Source: an uncultured Lacinutrix sp. | GTDB lineage: Bacteria; Bacteroidota; Bacteroidia; Flavobacteriales; Flavobacteriaceae | Length of the DNA stretch: 64,000 bases | Assembly (NCBI RefSeq): GCF_947500325.1 | Contig: NZ_CANMRQ010000001.1 | Coordinates: 312,001 to 376,000 of the forward strand | Direction: 5' to 3' | Translations under genes and position numbers: made by a program | The notes under the pieces: generated by a model | Database searches by the model: none | Told to the model about the DNA's origin: nothing | Seen by the model: the letters and a program-made list of their open reading frames with translations, nothing else | In this document: in pieces, positions 17,992 through 27,361 of the stretch | Position numbering within the stretch: position 1 is the first letter of the stretch | Layout: each line of letters opens with the position of its first letter

Positions 17992-18510
17992 ATGAAAACA
18001 TATATAATACTAGTACTAGCATGTTTTAGCTTGATATTATTAATGCAATGTTCAAGTTCTAAGAAAGGTGTTAAAATGGAAGAAAAAAAAATAGAATTTC
18101 AATCAGATATTGTAGTTAAAGCTCCTTATTATACAAAATGGGCAGCTGGAGAAAAATCCGGAGGCACAGGTTTTAACGTATATTTCCCAAACCTTATCAA
18201 TAAAAGTAATTACCCTGTTGAAACGGTATATTTTAGAAACCTCACAGGAAGGATATTAGTTGGTAAAGGTGCATATTTTGTAACTCTTAAAGATAAAACT
18301 AAAGATATAATAATGAGTAATGAACCAAATGCAGAGTATGGCAATACATTACCAAATAACCAAGATACGTTTCCATTTCAATTAAAAGATAATGAGTGCG
18401 TAATAAGTTATATCGTTAATGGAGAAACTAAATATTATAAAATGAACAATTTAGTCGAAAAACCTGGCGAGTATTTGCCAAGTCAAGCACCTAGACAAAA
18501 TAAAGACTAA
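17992..18510 (+). CDS. Hypothetical lipoprotein, paralog 1 of 2
   Basis: The protein has 172 residues. A lipoprotein signal peptide ends in ILLMQC (Cys20), followed by SSSKKG. The mature part shares with the next gene the blocks PYxxxWxAxxxxGxxGxNxYxPNL, VYFR and NECVxSYIxxGxTKYxxxxxLxExxGxYxP. No named family is recognised. The beta-rich pattern with conserved Tyr and Cys suggests a small secreted envelope domain. It is probably in an operon with the following paralog (26-bp gap). Confidence 0.75.
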   Translation: MKTYIILVLACFSLILLMQCSSSKKGVKMEEKKIEFQSDIVVKAPYYTKWAAGEKSGGTGFNVYFPNLINKSNYPVETVYFRNLTGRILVGKGAYFVTLKDKTKDIIMSNEPNAEYGNTLPNNQDTFPFQLKDNECVISYIVNGETKYYKMNNLVEKPGEYLPSQAPRQNKD

Positions 18511-18536
18511 AAGAGACCCCGAAAAAGTTACTAAAC

Positions 18537-19022
18537 ATGAAATTTTTAAAACCAATTACAATACTATTATTATTGGCTTTTATAACTATAAATTTTCAAT
18601 GCACTGCTGCAAAAAGAGCCCATAAATTGCCAGTTGAAGTTGAAACGAGTTTAAAATTTACAAAACCTTATTTTCAAATATGGAATGCAGCTATTAAATA
18701 TGGTAGTAGTGGAGCCAATTTGTATTTGCCTAATTTAGAAAGTAATACAAATGCAGAGATAAAGAAAGTATACTTTAGAGGTATGTCTGCTAATTTAGAA
18801 AAAGGAAGAGCAATACATACAGCGCTACTTACTAAACCAAAATTAAATGATGGTTCACTAAACCCTAATGTACCTCAAGAAGATTTCCCTTTCGACTTAA
18901 GACCCAATGAATGTGTTGTAAGCTATATTGAAAGTGGCTATACAAAGTATTTTCTTATTGAAAAACTTATTGAAAAAGAAGGAGTGTATTATCCAGATGG
19001 GCCACCGAAAAAGATAAACTAA
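18537..19022 (+). CDS. Hypothetical lipoprotein, paralog 2 of 2
   Basis: The protein has 161 residues. The signal peptide ends in TINFQC (Cys22), followed by TAAKRAH. It is a tandem paralog of the preceding gene, with the same length and the same block order (KPYFQIWNAAIKYGSSGANLYLPNL, KKVYFRGM, FPFDLRPNECVVSYIESGYTKYF). Divergence is considerable, so the duplication is old. The function is unknown, and an outer-membrane or periplasmic location is likely. Confidence 0.75.
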   Translation: MKFLKPITILLLLAFITINFQCTAAKRAHKLPVEVETSLKFTKPYFQIWNAAIKYGSSGANLYLPNLESNTNAEIKKVYFRGMSANLEKGRAIHTALLTKPKLNDGSLNPNVPQEDFPFDLRPNECVVSYIESGYTKYFLIEKLIEKEGVYYPDGPPKKIN

Positions 19023-19083
19023 GTTTAAACTTTTTTAGGTCTTACAAAATCAATACATTTAGAGAAAATATTTACAAATACTA

Positions 19084-20541
19084 TTGAGCGGATTAAAATC
19101 TCTTTTTAAGCAAACATTTATTTATGGTTTAGCGACTGTGCTGCCTAGAATGTTGAGTTTTATTTTAGTGCCGTTATATACAGATCCATCTGTGCTTTCA
19201 AGAGCAGAGTATGGACGCGTATCATTCATCTTTGCTTATTTTGTTCTTTTTAATGTTGTTTTAGCTTATGGAATGGAAACAGCCTTTTTCAGGTTTTTCA
19301 ATAAGGAAGAAGGCCAACAAAAAACAACCAGTACATCTGCTATTTCTTTAATTATTAGTTCATTTACTTTACTAGGATTTGCATTTCTATTTCGTGATCA
19401 AATTTCATCATTAATAGATATAGAACTTAAATATTTAAACTTAGTTTTTATTATTCTATTGTTAGACGCTTTAGTGATTATACCTTTTGCTTGGCTACGA
19501 GCCACAGCAAAGCCTATGCGTTATGCAATTTTAAAGATTACAAACGTAGCTATTAATTTAGGCTTAAATGTTTTTTTACTATTGTATTTAAAAGATTTAG
19601 CAAAAGAGAGTTCTGTTTTTGAGAGTATTTACAAACCTGATTTTGAAATTAGTTACATTTTCATTTCTAATGTTATAGCAAGTGCAGTTACATTATTACT
19701 TTTACTTCCATTTTATACTAAAATCAAATTTAAATTTGATTCAGTATTATGGAAAAAAATGATGCGTTATGCATTGCCAGTATTGATTGCTGGAGTAGCT
19801 TATTCTATAAATGAGACTTTTGACCGTATTCTTTTAAAAGAATTGCTGCCTGCGAATATTGCAGACGATCAAATAGGTATGTATTCTGCATGTTATAAAC
19901 TAGCTTTATTCATGACGCTGTTTGCTACGGCTTTTCGTTTGGGTATTGAACCATACTTTTTTAGCCATTCTAAATCCGAAAACCCACAAAAAAATTATGC
20001 AAAAATTTTAGAGTTTTTTGTGGCTTTTGGCTCTGTGATTCTTTTAGGCGTTGTTGTGTTTGCAGATGTTTTAAAACCATATATTATTAGAAGCGAAGCT
20101 TATTATGAAGCAATGTGGATTGTGCCATTAATTTTATTAGCAAATTTTTGTTTGGGAATTTACCATAACCTATCCGTTTGGTATAAAATTACAGACCGTA
20201 CAAAGTTTGGTGCTTATATTTCAGTCTTAGGTGCAATAATAACATTAGTTTTAAATTATATTTTGATTCCTAAAATTGGTTTCAAAGGCTCAGCGGTAGC
20301 AACTCTTGCAGCTTATGCAGTTATGATGTTTTTATCTTTTTATTTTGGAAGAAAGTATTATCCTGTTCCATACAATTTGAAAAAGATAAGTTTATATCTA
20401 GGACTTTCAACAGTATTCTCAATACTATATTTCTACTATTTTAGAGGGAATTATTTCGTGGGAATTGCATCATTAATCGTATTTTTAGGCCTTGTTTTTC
20501 AGTTTGAAAAAAAAGAATTAAAACAGTTGTTAAAAAGATAG
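19084..20541 (+). CDS. Polysaccharide flippase (Wzx/MATE-like oligosaccharide exporter)
   Basis: The protein has 485 residues and starts at TTG. The opening [32 protein letters not shown] is the usual N-terminus of the flavobacterial polysaccharide biosynthesis protein, and no in-frame ATG comes before it. About fourteen hydrophobic helices are seen, with charged loops such as [29 protein letters not shown]. Members flip lipid-linked sugars across the inner membrane. The gene abuts dut with one intervening base and begins a conserved envelope cluster. Confidence 0.87.
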   Translation: MSGLKSLFKQTFIYGLATVLPRMLSFILVPLYTDPSVLSRAEYGRVSFIFAYFVLFNVVLAYGMETAFFRFFNKEEGQQKTTSTSAISLIISSFTLLGFAFLFRDQISSLIDIELKYLNLVFIILLLDALVIIPFAWLRATAKPMRYAILKITNVAINLGLNVFLLLYLKDLAKESSVFESIYKPDFEISYIFISNVIASAVTLLLLLPFYTKIKFKFDSVLWKKMMRYALPVLIAGVAYSINETFDRILLKELLPANIADDQIGMYSACYKLALFMTLFATAFRLGIEPYFFSHSKSENPQKNYAKILEFFVAFGSVILLGVVVFADVLKPYIIRSEAYYEAMWIVPLILLANFCLGIYHNLSVWYKITDRTKFGAYISVLGAIITLVLNYILIPKIGFKGSAVATLAAYAVMMFLSFYFGRKYYPVPYNLKKISLYLGLSTVFSILYFYYFRGNYFVGIASLIVFLGLVFQFEKKELKQLLKR

Positions 20542-20542
20542 T

Positions 20543-20977
20543 ATGCAAATAAAAATAATTAACAAATCTAATCACGCATTACCGCATTACGAAACCATAG
20601 CGTCTGCTGGAATGGATTTAAGAGCAAATATTCAAGATAGTATAATATTAGAACCAATGGCGCGTAAAATAGTGCCTACAGGACTGTTTTTAGAGCTTCC
20701 TATTGGTATAGAAGCACAAGTGCGACCAAGAAGTGGTTTAGCTGCTAAAAAAGGAATTACAGTGCTTAATGCGCCTGGAACTGTAGATGCCGACTACCGA
20801 GGAGAAATAGGAGTGATATTAATTAACTTATCTTCTGAAAATTTCATAATAGAAAATGGTGAGCGAATTGCGCAGTTAGTTATAGCAAAACATGAAAGAG
20901 CAGAATGGAAAGAAGTAGAAATATTGTCTGAAACAGCTCGTGGAGAAGGAGGTTTTGGAAGTACTGGAGTTAAATAA
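20543..20977 (+). CDS. dut: dUTP diphosphatase
   Basis: The protein has 144 residues and carries all five motifs of trimeric dUTPase in order: [43 protein letters not shown] and the C-terminal [11 protein letters not shown] arm. It hydrolyses dUTP to dUMP and pyrophosphate, keeping uracil out of DNA and supplying dTMP synthesis. The arrangement flippase-dut-nucleotidyltransferase is a conserved flavobacterial neighbourhood rather than a functional pathway. Confidence 0.96.
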   Translation: MQIKIINKSNHALPHYETIASAGMDLRANIQDSIILEPMARKIVPTGLFLELPIGIEAQVRPRSGLAAKKGITVLNAPGTVDADYRGEIGVILINLSSENFIIENGERIAQLVIAKHERAEWKEVEILSETARGEGGFGSTGVK

Positions 20978-20984
20978 ATAGAGT

Positions 20985-21011
20985 TGTCATTCTGAGCATA
21001 GCGAAGAATCT
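20985..21011 (+). repeat. Dispersed REP-like repeat (GTCATTCTGAGC type)
   Basis: GTCATTCTGAGCATAGCGAAGAATC is a member of the interspersed Bacteroidota repeat with consensus near GTCATTCTGAGCGnAGnCGAAGAATC. ATTCT and AGAAT can pair. It lies in the short gap between dut and the nucleotidyltransferase gene. Confidence 0.65.
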
Positions 21012-21061
21012 AAAAAAATAGAGTTTAATTAAAAATATACCTGACAAAACAGGCATTAAAT

Positions 21062-22081
21062 ATGAAGATTATTGTACCAATGGCAGGACGAGGTTCTCGA
21101 CTGCGCCCACATAGTTTAACAGTACCAAAACCATTAATTCCTGTAGCAGGGCAACCAATAGTGCATCGTTTAGTAAAAGATATTGCAAAGGTTTTAAATG
21201 AGCCTATAGACGAAATAGCTTTTGTTTTAGGAGATCCAGCATGGTTTGGTGATGATGTAGTAACAAGTTTAGAAAATTTAGCAAAAGGTTTAGGAGCTAA
21301 GGCCTCTATTTATCGTCAAGATCAACCTTTAGGTACTGGTCATGCCATTATGTGTGCTAAAGACTCTTTATCAGGACCTGCTGTTATTGCTTATGCAGAC
21401 ACTTTAATTCGTGCCGATTTTAATTTGGACCCTGAAGCAGATGCAGTAATTTGGGTAAAACAAGTAGATAAACCAGAAGCTTACGGTGTTGTTAAACTTA
21501 ATAATAATCAAGAGATTATTGAATTGGTTGAAAAGCCAGAACAATTTGTAAGTGATTTAGCAGTAATTGGAATCTATTACTTTAAAGATGTTTCTGTATT
21601 AAAAGGAGAGTTACAAAAAGTACTAGATAATAATATTATTAATGGTGGCGAATACCAAATTAATGATGGTATTAAAGGCATGATGGCAAATGGTAAAGTA
21701 TTCAAAACAGGCGAAGTTAGCGAATGGATGGATTGTGGTAATAAAGCAGTTACTCTAGAGACAAATCAACGTATGTTAGGCTTTTTAAAAGCTGATGGAG
21801 AGGAACAATTGCTTTCAGATTCTATTAGAAATATTGATTCAAATATTATAGAACCATGTTATATTGGTAAGAATGTAGTGATAAAAAATAGTTCTATCGG
21901 CCCTAATGTTTCTATTGGAAACAATTGTGTTATTGAAGACTCATCAGTTAAAAATAGCTTAATTCAGAATGAAACTACAATAAAAAACGCTAATTTAGAG
22001 GACGCTATGATTGGCAATCATGTTAGATACGATGGGAAATTCACCAAAATAAGTATTGGAGATTATTCTGTTTTAGAATAA
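21062..22081 (+). CDS. Sugar-phosphate nucleotidyltransferase (glucose-1-phosphate type)
   Basis: The protein has 339 residues. The N-terminal nucleotidyltransferase domain starts MKIIVPMAGRGSRLRPHSLTVPKPLIPVAG, which includes the GxGxRLxP nucleotide loop and the catalytic KP lysine. LGTGHAI, YADTLIRADF and EKPEQFVSDLAVIGIYYF follow. From about residue 255 a left-handed beta-helix of hexapeptide repeats (NVVIKNSSIGPNVSIGNNCVI) forms the C-terminus. It activates a hexose 1-phosphate with an NTP for envelope polysaccharides. The exact sugar and base cannot be fixed from sequence. Confidence 0.85.
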   Translation: MKIIVPMAGRGSRLRPHSLTVPKPLIPVAGQPIVHRLVKDIAKVLNEPIDEIAFVLGDPAWFGDDVVTSLENLAKGLGAKASIYRQDQPLGTGHAIMCAKDSLSGPAVIAYADTLIRADFNLDPEADAVIWVKQVDKPEAYGVVKLNNNQEIIELVEKPEQFVSDLAVIGIYYFKDVSVLKGELQKVLDNNIINGGEYQINDGIKGMMANGKVFKTGEVSEWMDCGNKAVTLETNQRMLGFLKADGEEQLLSDSIRNIDSNIIEPCYIGKNVVIKNSSIGPNVSIGNNCVIEDSSVKNSLIQNETTIKNANLEDAMIGNHVRYDGKFTKISIGDYSVLE

Positions 22082-22086
22082 CCAAG

Positions 22087-22104
22087 TTCTTGCAAAGGCA
22101 AGAA
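22087..22104 (+). repeat. Short dispersed hairpin after the nucleotidyltransferase
   Basis: TTCTTGC-AAAG-GCAAGAA is a perfect 7-bp inverted repeat, 5 bases after the stop codon. It resembles the family of short palindromic repeats that also precedes three start codons in this window. Confidence 0.4.
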
Positions 22105-22167
22105 TCTTATGAATTTATTTGAACTAATTTGGTATAAATATTGCTTTATCTTGATAATACATTAAGA

Positions 22168-22185
22168 TTCCCTTTTTCAAGGGAA
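22168..22185 (+). repeat. Hairpin directly in front of the TPR gene start
   Basis: TTCCCTT-TTTC-AAGGGAA lies 6 bases before the ATG at 22192. It would place a stem-loop in the ribosome landing region. Similar hairpins precede the thioesterase and trpS genes. Confidence 0.45.
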
Positions 22186-22191
22186 ATAGAT

Positions 22192-23556
22192 ATGAAAAAA
22201 AAACTATACATATTAACTTTTACTATAGGAACATTTCTTTTCCCACAACTAAACTTTGCGCAAGTAGATTTTAATGATGTGCCTCAAGATGATTTGGGAA
22301 ATGTATCAGACGAATACCAAGAGTTATTTTATGAAGCATTAAAACAGAAAGGCATAGAAAACTATGACAAGGCAGTAATTGCACTTCAAAAATGTATAGA
22401 TATTGATGATTCTGAAGCGATTTTATATTTCGAATTAGGAAAGAATTATAATAAGTTAAAAAACTTTGGTGCTGCTGAAGATGTATTAAAACAAGCGGTA
22501 AAAAAAGAACCAGATAATGAATGGTTTTTAGACGAATTGTATGAGGCTTATGCGCAACAAAAAAATTACGATAAAGCAATAAAAACAGTGAAGCAATTAG
22601 TTAAATTCCATCCAGATTATAAAGAGGATTTAGCTTCAATTTATGTACGAACTAAAAATTATAAAGGCGCTTTAAAAGTTTTAGATGAATTAGATGAAGA
22701 GTTTGGAATTACAGATGCAAGAGACCGATTAAGAAATCAAATTTATAATGCTACAGGACGTAAAAAAGCTCAGATAAGAAACTTAGAAGATCGAGTAGAT
22801 AAAAATCCAGATGCCGAAAAAAATTATTTAGCTCTTATTTTTAGATATAGTGAGAATAATGATAAAGACAAGGCTTTTGAGACTGCAAAAAAGCTTTTAG
22901 AAATAAACCCAGAATCGCAATTAGTCCATTTGGCACTCTATAAATTTTACTTAGACGATAATCAAGCAGAGAATGCTATTAAGTCTATGAAAGTAGTATT
23001 AAATAGTCGTAAAATTAAAGCAGAACCTAAACTTAAAGTATTAGCAGATTTTATTCAGTTTGTTGGAAAAAACCCTCAATACGAAAAAGATTTAGTAGCT
23101 ATAACTTCAGAAATTACAGATAACACTGCAGATGTAAAAACATTAGCAGAAATTGCACAATACTATTTACTTAAAAAAGATAATGCAAAAGCATTAGAAT
23201 ACTATATAAAAGCGCAAGATGTAGAGCCTGATAATTTTTCTGTATTGCGTAATATTTTACTACTACGTATAGATTTAAAGCAATATAAAATAGCAGAAGA
23301 GAAAAGTGATGAGGCATTAGAAAAATATCCATCTCAACCTGTTTTATATCTTATAAATGGTGTTGCATTAAATAATTTAAATCGTGGACAAGAAGCTGTC
23401 GATAGTTTAGAAGCTGGTTTAGATTACATTATTGATAATACTAAAATGGAGTTAGATTTTTATAAACAACTTAGTAAAGCCTATAAATCTGTAAACAATT
23501 TAACAAAGGCAAAAACGTTTAGTGATAAAGCTAAAAAGTTAGAACTCTCAAATTAA
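22192..23556 (+). CDS. Tetratricopeptide repeat protein, exported
   Basis: Starting at the ATG of MKKKLYILTFTIGTFLFPQLNFAQ, a clean signal peptide, the protein has 454 residues. A longer in-frame reading from TTG exists, but its first residues cover an inverted repeat and are not protein-like. The mature chain is built of TPR helices throughout (AILYFELGKNYNKLKNFGAAEDVLKQAVK; ALEYYIKAQDVEPDNFSVL). It is a periplasmic interaction scaffold whose partner is unknown. The stop overlaps no base of the next gene, and the two are adjacent, so transcription with DUF4292 and the EnvC-like gene is likely. Confidence 0.82.
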   Translation: MKKKLYILTFTIGTFLFPQLNFAQVDFNDVPQDDLGNVSDEYQELFYEALKQKGIENYDKAVIALQKCIDIDDSEAILYFELGKNYNKLKNFGAAEDVLKQAVKKEPDNEWFLDELYEAYAQQKNYDKAIKTVKQLVKFHPDYKEDLASIYVRTKNYKGALKVLDELDEEFGITDARDRLRNQIYNATGRKKAQIRNLEDRVDKNPDAEKNYLALIFRYSENNDKDKAFETAKKLLEINPESQLVHLALYKFYLDDNQAENAIKSMKVVLNSRKIKAEPKLKVLADFIQFVGKNPQYEKDLVAITSEITDNTADVKTLAEIAQYYLLKKDNAKALEYYIKAQDVEPDNFSVLRNILLLRIDLKQYKIAEEKSDEALEKYPSQPVLYLINGVALNNLNRGQEAVDSLEAGLDYIIDNTKMELDFYKQLSKAYKSVNNLTKAKTFSDKAKKLELSN

Positions 23557-24333
23557 ATGAATTACTTCAATAAGTCCTTTTTCTTTTTTTCGATATTTAT
23601 ATTTTCTTTTGTTGGCTGTAAATCGACTAAAACGGTAACATCAAATGGCGAATTAAATACTAATGCTTCGGCAAAAAGTATTGTTAAGAATATAGATAAA
23701 AACGTATCCAAATTTAAAACAATGGCTTCGCGTTTAAAAATAGAAACCATTCAAGGCCAAAAATCGCAATCATTTTCTGTGTCTATGCGTATGGAAAAAG
23801 ATAAAACCATATGGATTAGTAAGTTAGGAATTGTAAGAGCCATTATTACACCAGATAGAGTAGCATTCTACAATAAATTAGACGGTAGTTATTTTGATGG
23901 TGACTTTAGTTATTTAAGTAATATGTTAGGAACAGAGTTAGATTTTAAAAAAGTGCAAAACATGATTCTGGGAGAACCAGTTTATAATGTAAATGCAAAA
24001 GATTATATCGCATCAACTTTTGAAAAATCGTATTTATTGCAGCCTAAACAACAACAAGAATTATTCGAATTATTTTTATTAATAAATCCATCACATTTTA
24101 AAATGGATTCGCAACAAATTTCTCAAGAAAAAGAGGTACGCCATTTAGAAGTAAATTACGAAGCATACCAAACAGTAGATAGCGAAATTTTACCAGAAAA
24201 AATAAGAGTTATTGCTGTAGAGAAAGAAGAGCAATTGCTTATAAACTTAGATTTAAAAAACATATCATTAAATGGAGATTTACGTTTTCCATTTACTATC
24301 CCATCTGGATATAAAGAAATAGAACTTAAATAA
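23557..24333 (+). CDS. DUF4292 family lipoprotein
   Basis: The protein has 258 residues. The signal peptide ends in FSFVGC (Cys21), followed by KSTKTV. The conserved core, FKTMASRLKIETIQGQKSQSFSVSMRMEKDKTIWISKLGIVRAIITPDRVAFYNK, identifies DUF4292. The fold resembles LolA/LolB-like lipoprotein carriers, which suggests handling of lipids or lipoproteins at the outer membrane. That function is an inference. It overlaps the next start codon by one base (TAATG), so the two are translationally coupled. Confidence 0.85.
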   Translation: MNYFNKSFFFFSIFIFSFVGCKSTKTVTSNGELNTNASAKSIVKNIDKNVSKFKTMASRLKIETIQGQKSQSFSVSMRMEKDKTIWISKLGIVRAIITPDRVAFYNKLDGSYFDGDFSYLSNMLGTELDFKKVQNMILGEPVYNVNAKDYIASTFEKSYLLQPKQQQELFELFLLINPSHFKMDSQQISQEKEVRHLEVNYEAYQTVDSEILPEKIRVIAVEKEEQLLINLDLKNISLNGDLRFPFTIPSGYKEIELK

Positions 24334-25562
24334 TGCTTAGTAAAAAAACATATACTATTTTATGTTTATGCTTGTTAAACATTTTCTTTTCTTTTGCCCA
24401 AAACGGAAAGCAAAAAGAGCTTGAAACAAGACGTTTAGAATTAACACGTGAGATTAATAAAATTAATTCGTTATTAAATTCTAATAAATCTAAACAGAAA
24501 TCTCAAATAACTTTAATTGAAGATTTAAATTATAAGGTTCGTGTTAGGCAAAACTTGATAAAAGTTACAAATCAACAAGCTAATTTATTGACACGTGAGA
24601 TTAATAATAATCAAAAAAAAATCTCTGCAAATAGAGAAGAATTAAAACTTTTAAAAGATAATTACGCGAGTATGATTAGGAAATCATACAAAAATAAGAA
24701 CAAGCAAAGCCGTGTGATGTTTTTATTATCTTCAAGTAACTTTAAACAAGCATATAAACGTATCCAGTATCTTAATCAATATGCAGATTACCAAAAAAAG
24801 CAAGGTGATAATATAAGAGAAAAAACAAAGGCCTTGCAAAAAAGTAATCAAGAATTATTGGTTAAACAAGAGGCTAAGAAAAAACTTATTGCTGAAAATA
24901 AAATAGCAAAAAAGGCTTTAGAAAAAGAGCGTAAGCAACATGAGAAAATCATGAGCGCTATTAAAAAAGATTTAAGTAAGTATTCGGCTCAAATAAAGAA
25001 GAAACAAAACGAAGCTAGAAAAATTGACCGTCAAATTGATAAAATCATTAAAGAGGCTATTGCAAAGTCTAATAAAAAATCTGGAGTAAAGAAAACGAAA
25101 ACAGCTTCAAGAAGTTTTGCGTTAACAGCAGAAGCTAAGGCGCTTGCTAAAGACTTTTTAAGTAATAAAGGTAAATTACCTTGGCCGGTAGAAAAAGGCA
25201 TTGTTAAAATGCGTTACGGGAAGCAACCATCACCTATAGACAGAACTGTGAAAATTAATAGTAACGGTGTTAGAATTTCTACTGAGAAAAATGCTAAAGT
25301 ACGCGCTGTTTTTGCAGGAAAAGTTATGAAAATTATTAAGCAAAAACGTAGTAATCCTACAATTCTAATAAAACACGGAAATTATATTACCGTATATAAA
25401 AACTTAGGAAAAATCTATGTTAAGGAAGGTGATAAAGTAACTACTAAACAAGACATTGGTGAAGTATTCACTAACCCTGCAACAGGAGAAAGTTTATTGC
25501 GTTTTAGTATTTATAAAGACAATGGAACGCAAAACCCTGCGAGTTGGATCTATAAAATGTAA
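24333..25562 (+). CDS. EnvC-like murein hydrolase activator with degenerate M23 domain
   Basis: The protein has 409 residues. A signal peptide (MLSKKTYTILCLCLLNIFFSFAQ) is followed by two long coiled-coil stretches rich in Lys, Glu and Gln (residues about 22-110 and 145-255), then a LytM/M23 domain (about 280-409). The metal-binding HxxxD is replaced (SNGVRIS), and the final HxH is replaced by LRFSIY, so catalytic zinc ligands are missing. This is the EnvC pattern: a non-catalytic activator of amidases at the division septum. It is coupled to DUF4292 upstream. Confidence 0.83.
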   Translation: MLSKKTYTILCLCLLNIFFSFAQNGKQKELETRRLELTREINKINSLLNSNKSKQKSQITLIEDLNYKVRVRQNLIKVTNQQANLLTREINNNQKKISANREELKLLKDNYASMIRKSYKNKNKQSRVMFLLSSSNFKQAYKRIQYLNQYADYQKKQGDNIREKTKALQKSNQELLVKQEAKKKLIAENKIAKKALEKERKQHEKIMSAIKKDLSKYSAQIKKKQNEARKIDRQIDKIIKEAIAKSNKKSGVKKTKTASRSFALTAEAKALAKDFLSNKGKLPWPVEKGIVKMRYGKQPSPIDRTVKINSNGVRISTEKNAKVRAVFAGKVMKIIKQKRSNPTILIKHGNYITVYKNLGKIYVKEGDKVTTKQDIGEVFTNPATGESLLRFSIYKDNGTQNPASWIYKM

Positions 25563-25592
25563 TAAATAAGTTTCATTATTTTATGTAATTCA

Positions 25593-26393
25593 ATGAAAAA
25601 AGCAACACTATTATCAATAGTCATTACTTGTATTCTTTTTTTTGGTTGTAAAAATGAAACCCAAAAAATTGAGAATATAGAAGAATTAAATCAAATACCT
25701 CAAAAAGAAAAAGATCCTTTAGATAGTATTACAGAGATTCAAGAAAAAGACTTAGCAAATGCCTATTTCTATGTTTTAGCACCTAATGGCTTATTACTTC
25801 GAAAATCTGATAATTTAAATAGCGAAAAAATTTTAACGATACCTTTTGGAGAAAAAGTAAAACAAAAATCTCTTATTTACACAGCAAATTTAACTGTCGA
25901 AAATATTCATGGTAGTATGATGGAGGTTATATACAATGGTGTGACTGGTTATGTATTTAGTGGGTTTCTTTCTCCATTTGCTATGCCAATAAAAGAAGAA
26001 CCAATAAAAGATTATATTAACAGGTTAAAAGAAGTACATTCTAATATATCGTTTAAAGAAAACCCTACAGACCCTGATTTTCATGAAGGTACAGAAGAAA
26101 CGATTACATTGCCCACTAAGAATTGGCATGAAGCATTTTATATTGCTAAAGCCAGCTATAATATTCCTCTATCTTTAATATTTCCAGGTCATAATGGGCT
26201 TAAAAAAGAAACAATAAACCAAGAAGATAAAGAAGATTATATTTGGTCTAGCGTACTTATGGTTAGTAGGAACGAAAAAAAATTAGATACTATTCAATAC
26301 AATTGGCGCACAGAAGGTGGTGGTTATTGGGTAACAATTACAAAACCAGTAGCGAATCAATTTAAAATTGAGTATACTGGTTTTGCAGATTAA
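25593..26393 (+). CDS. SH3-domain lipoprotein
   Basis: The protein has 266 residues. The lipoprotein signal ends in CILFFGC (Cys19), followed by KNETQK. A bacterial SH3-like segment occupies about residues 55-130 (YFYVLAPNGLLLRKSDNLNSEKILTIPFGEKV and YNGVTGYVFSGFLSPF). The C-terminal 130 residues are unrecognised and include WRTEGGGYWVTI. SH3b domains often bind peptidoglycan or protein ligands, which fits the neighbouring EnvC-like gene. Confidence 0.75.
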   Translation: MKKATLLSIVITCILFFGCKNETQKIENIEELNQIPQKEKDPLDSITEIQEKDLANAYFYVLAPNGLLLRKSDNLNSEKILTIPFGEKVKQKSLIYTANLTVENIHGSMMEVIYNGVTGYVFSGFLSPFAMPIKEEPIKDYINRLKEVHSNISFKENPTDPDFHEGTEETITLPTKNWHEAFYIAKASYNIPLSLIFPGHNGLKKETINQEDKEDYIWSSVLMVSRNEKKLDTIQYNWRTEGGGYWVTITKPVANQFKIEYTGFAD

Positions 26394-26413
26394 AAATTTT
26401 ATAACGACTAGTT

Positions 26414-26626
26414 TTATACTCTTACTACAATATAGCCTTTACGTGTTTTTCTATAATGCTTCCCATTCCAAAAATAATAACGTTTACCTTTTACTTTAAC
26501 TATTTTATAATGCCTAGGTGGTGTTTTAACAACAATAGTTTTTGCTGGTCTCTCTACAACACGAGTAGCACACGATGTAAGATTTATAATTAAAAATAAC
26601 GATAGTAGTGTTAAAAAAGCTCTCAT
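26414..26626 (-). CDS. Small lipoprotein, very basic
   Basis: The protein has 70 residues. The signal peptide ends in INLTSC (Cys19), followed by ATRVVERP. The mature 50 residues are rich in Lys, Arg and Tyr (HYKIVKVKGKRYYFWNGKHYRKTRKGYIVV), a two-strand pattern seen in small YxxxxWxGxxY-type surface proteins. The function is unknown. It is convergent with the SH3 gene and stands 65 bp downstream of the thioesterase on the same strand. Confidence 0.7.
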   Translation of the reverse strand: MRAFLTLLSLFLIINLTSCATRVVERPAKTIVVKTPPRHYKIVKVKGKRYYFWNGKHYRKTRKGYIVVRV

Positions 26627-26691
26627 AATATTAAGGGTTTAGTATACTACTAAGACTACTTAAAATTAGAAACGTTTAAAACAGTATAATT

Positions 26692-27201
26692 TTACTCAAA
26701 TAGAGCTTTTAATTCAGAGGCGTCATTAGGTTTCATTTTACCAGCTAAGACTAAACTTAATTGTTTGCGCCTTAAAGCACCTTCAAAACGTTCTATTTCT
26801 AAATCTGTTTCAGGTTTTAATTCAGGAACACGCACAGGTCTTCCGGTTTCATCTACAGCAACAAAAGTATAAATAGCTTCATTTGCCTTAGCTTTAATGC
26901 CAGATTCTCTATCTTCTGTCCAAACATCAATATAAACCTCCATAGAGCTTTTAAAAGCTCTGGAAACCTTAGCATCTACAGTAACAACGCTACCTAAAGG
27001 TATGGCCCGATTAAAAGCAACGTGGTTTACCGAAGCAGTCACTACAATACGTCTTGAATGGCGTCGTGCACTAATACCTGCAGCACGGTCCATTCTTGCT
27101 AGTAATTCACCACCAAATAAATTATTAATAGGATTGGTTTCACCTGGTAAAACCATATCTGTCATTATTGTTCTTGAGTCTTTAGCAGTTTTTGCTTCCA
27201 T
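26692..27201 (-). CDS. Acyl-CoA thioesterase, hotdog fold
   Basis: The protein has 169 residues. The order TDMVLPGETNPINNLFGGELLARMDRAAGISARRHS, then VVTASVNHVAFNRAIPLGSVVTVDAKVSRAFKSSMEVYIDVW, is that of the YciA/BACH-type single-hotdog acyl-CoA thioesterases. The catalytic Asn and Gly-Gly sit in the N-terminal helix. It hydrolyses acyl-CoA to free acid and CoA in the cytoplasm. A perfect 7-bp hairpin with ATTTCCG / CGGAAAT arms lies 19 bases before the start codon. Confidence 0.88.
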   Translation of the reverse strand: MEAKTAKDSRTIMTDMVLPGETNPINNLFGGELLARMDRAAGISARRHSRRIVVTASVNHVAFNRAIPLGSVVTVDAKVSRAFKSSMEVYIDVWTEDRESGIKAKANEAIYTFVAVDETGRPVRVPELKPETDLEIERFEGALRRKQLSLVLAGKMKPNDASELKALFE

Positions 27202-27220
27202 AAAAAAACTATTATTTTTT

Positions 27221-27240
27221 ATTTCCGAGAAAGCGGAAAT
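27221..27240 (-). repeat. Hairpin upstream of the thioesterase start
   Basis: ATTTCCG-AGAAAG-CGGAAAT is a perfect inverted repeat in the leader. In the coding direction it reads ATTTCCGCTTTCTCGGAAAT, nearly the same as the hairpin before trpS. Confidence 0.5.
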
Positions 27241-27361
27241 CGTATCTTTTTAACATGAAATACTGAAAATAAATTCAGAATATCACAATCATATCACATT
27301 TAAAAATGCAAAGGTAATCCGATTTAGATTTTCAGCCTTAATTTTTAAGAAATATTAAGAA

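Noticed and set aside
17831-18022. 63-residue minus-strand ORF over the atp terminator
   Set aside because: It covers the terminator hairpin and the tandem array and looks like chance coding.
27002-27253. 83-residue plus-strand ORF
   Set aside because: Antisense to the thioesterase gene, which has clear family motifs.
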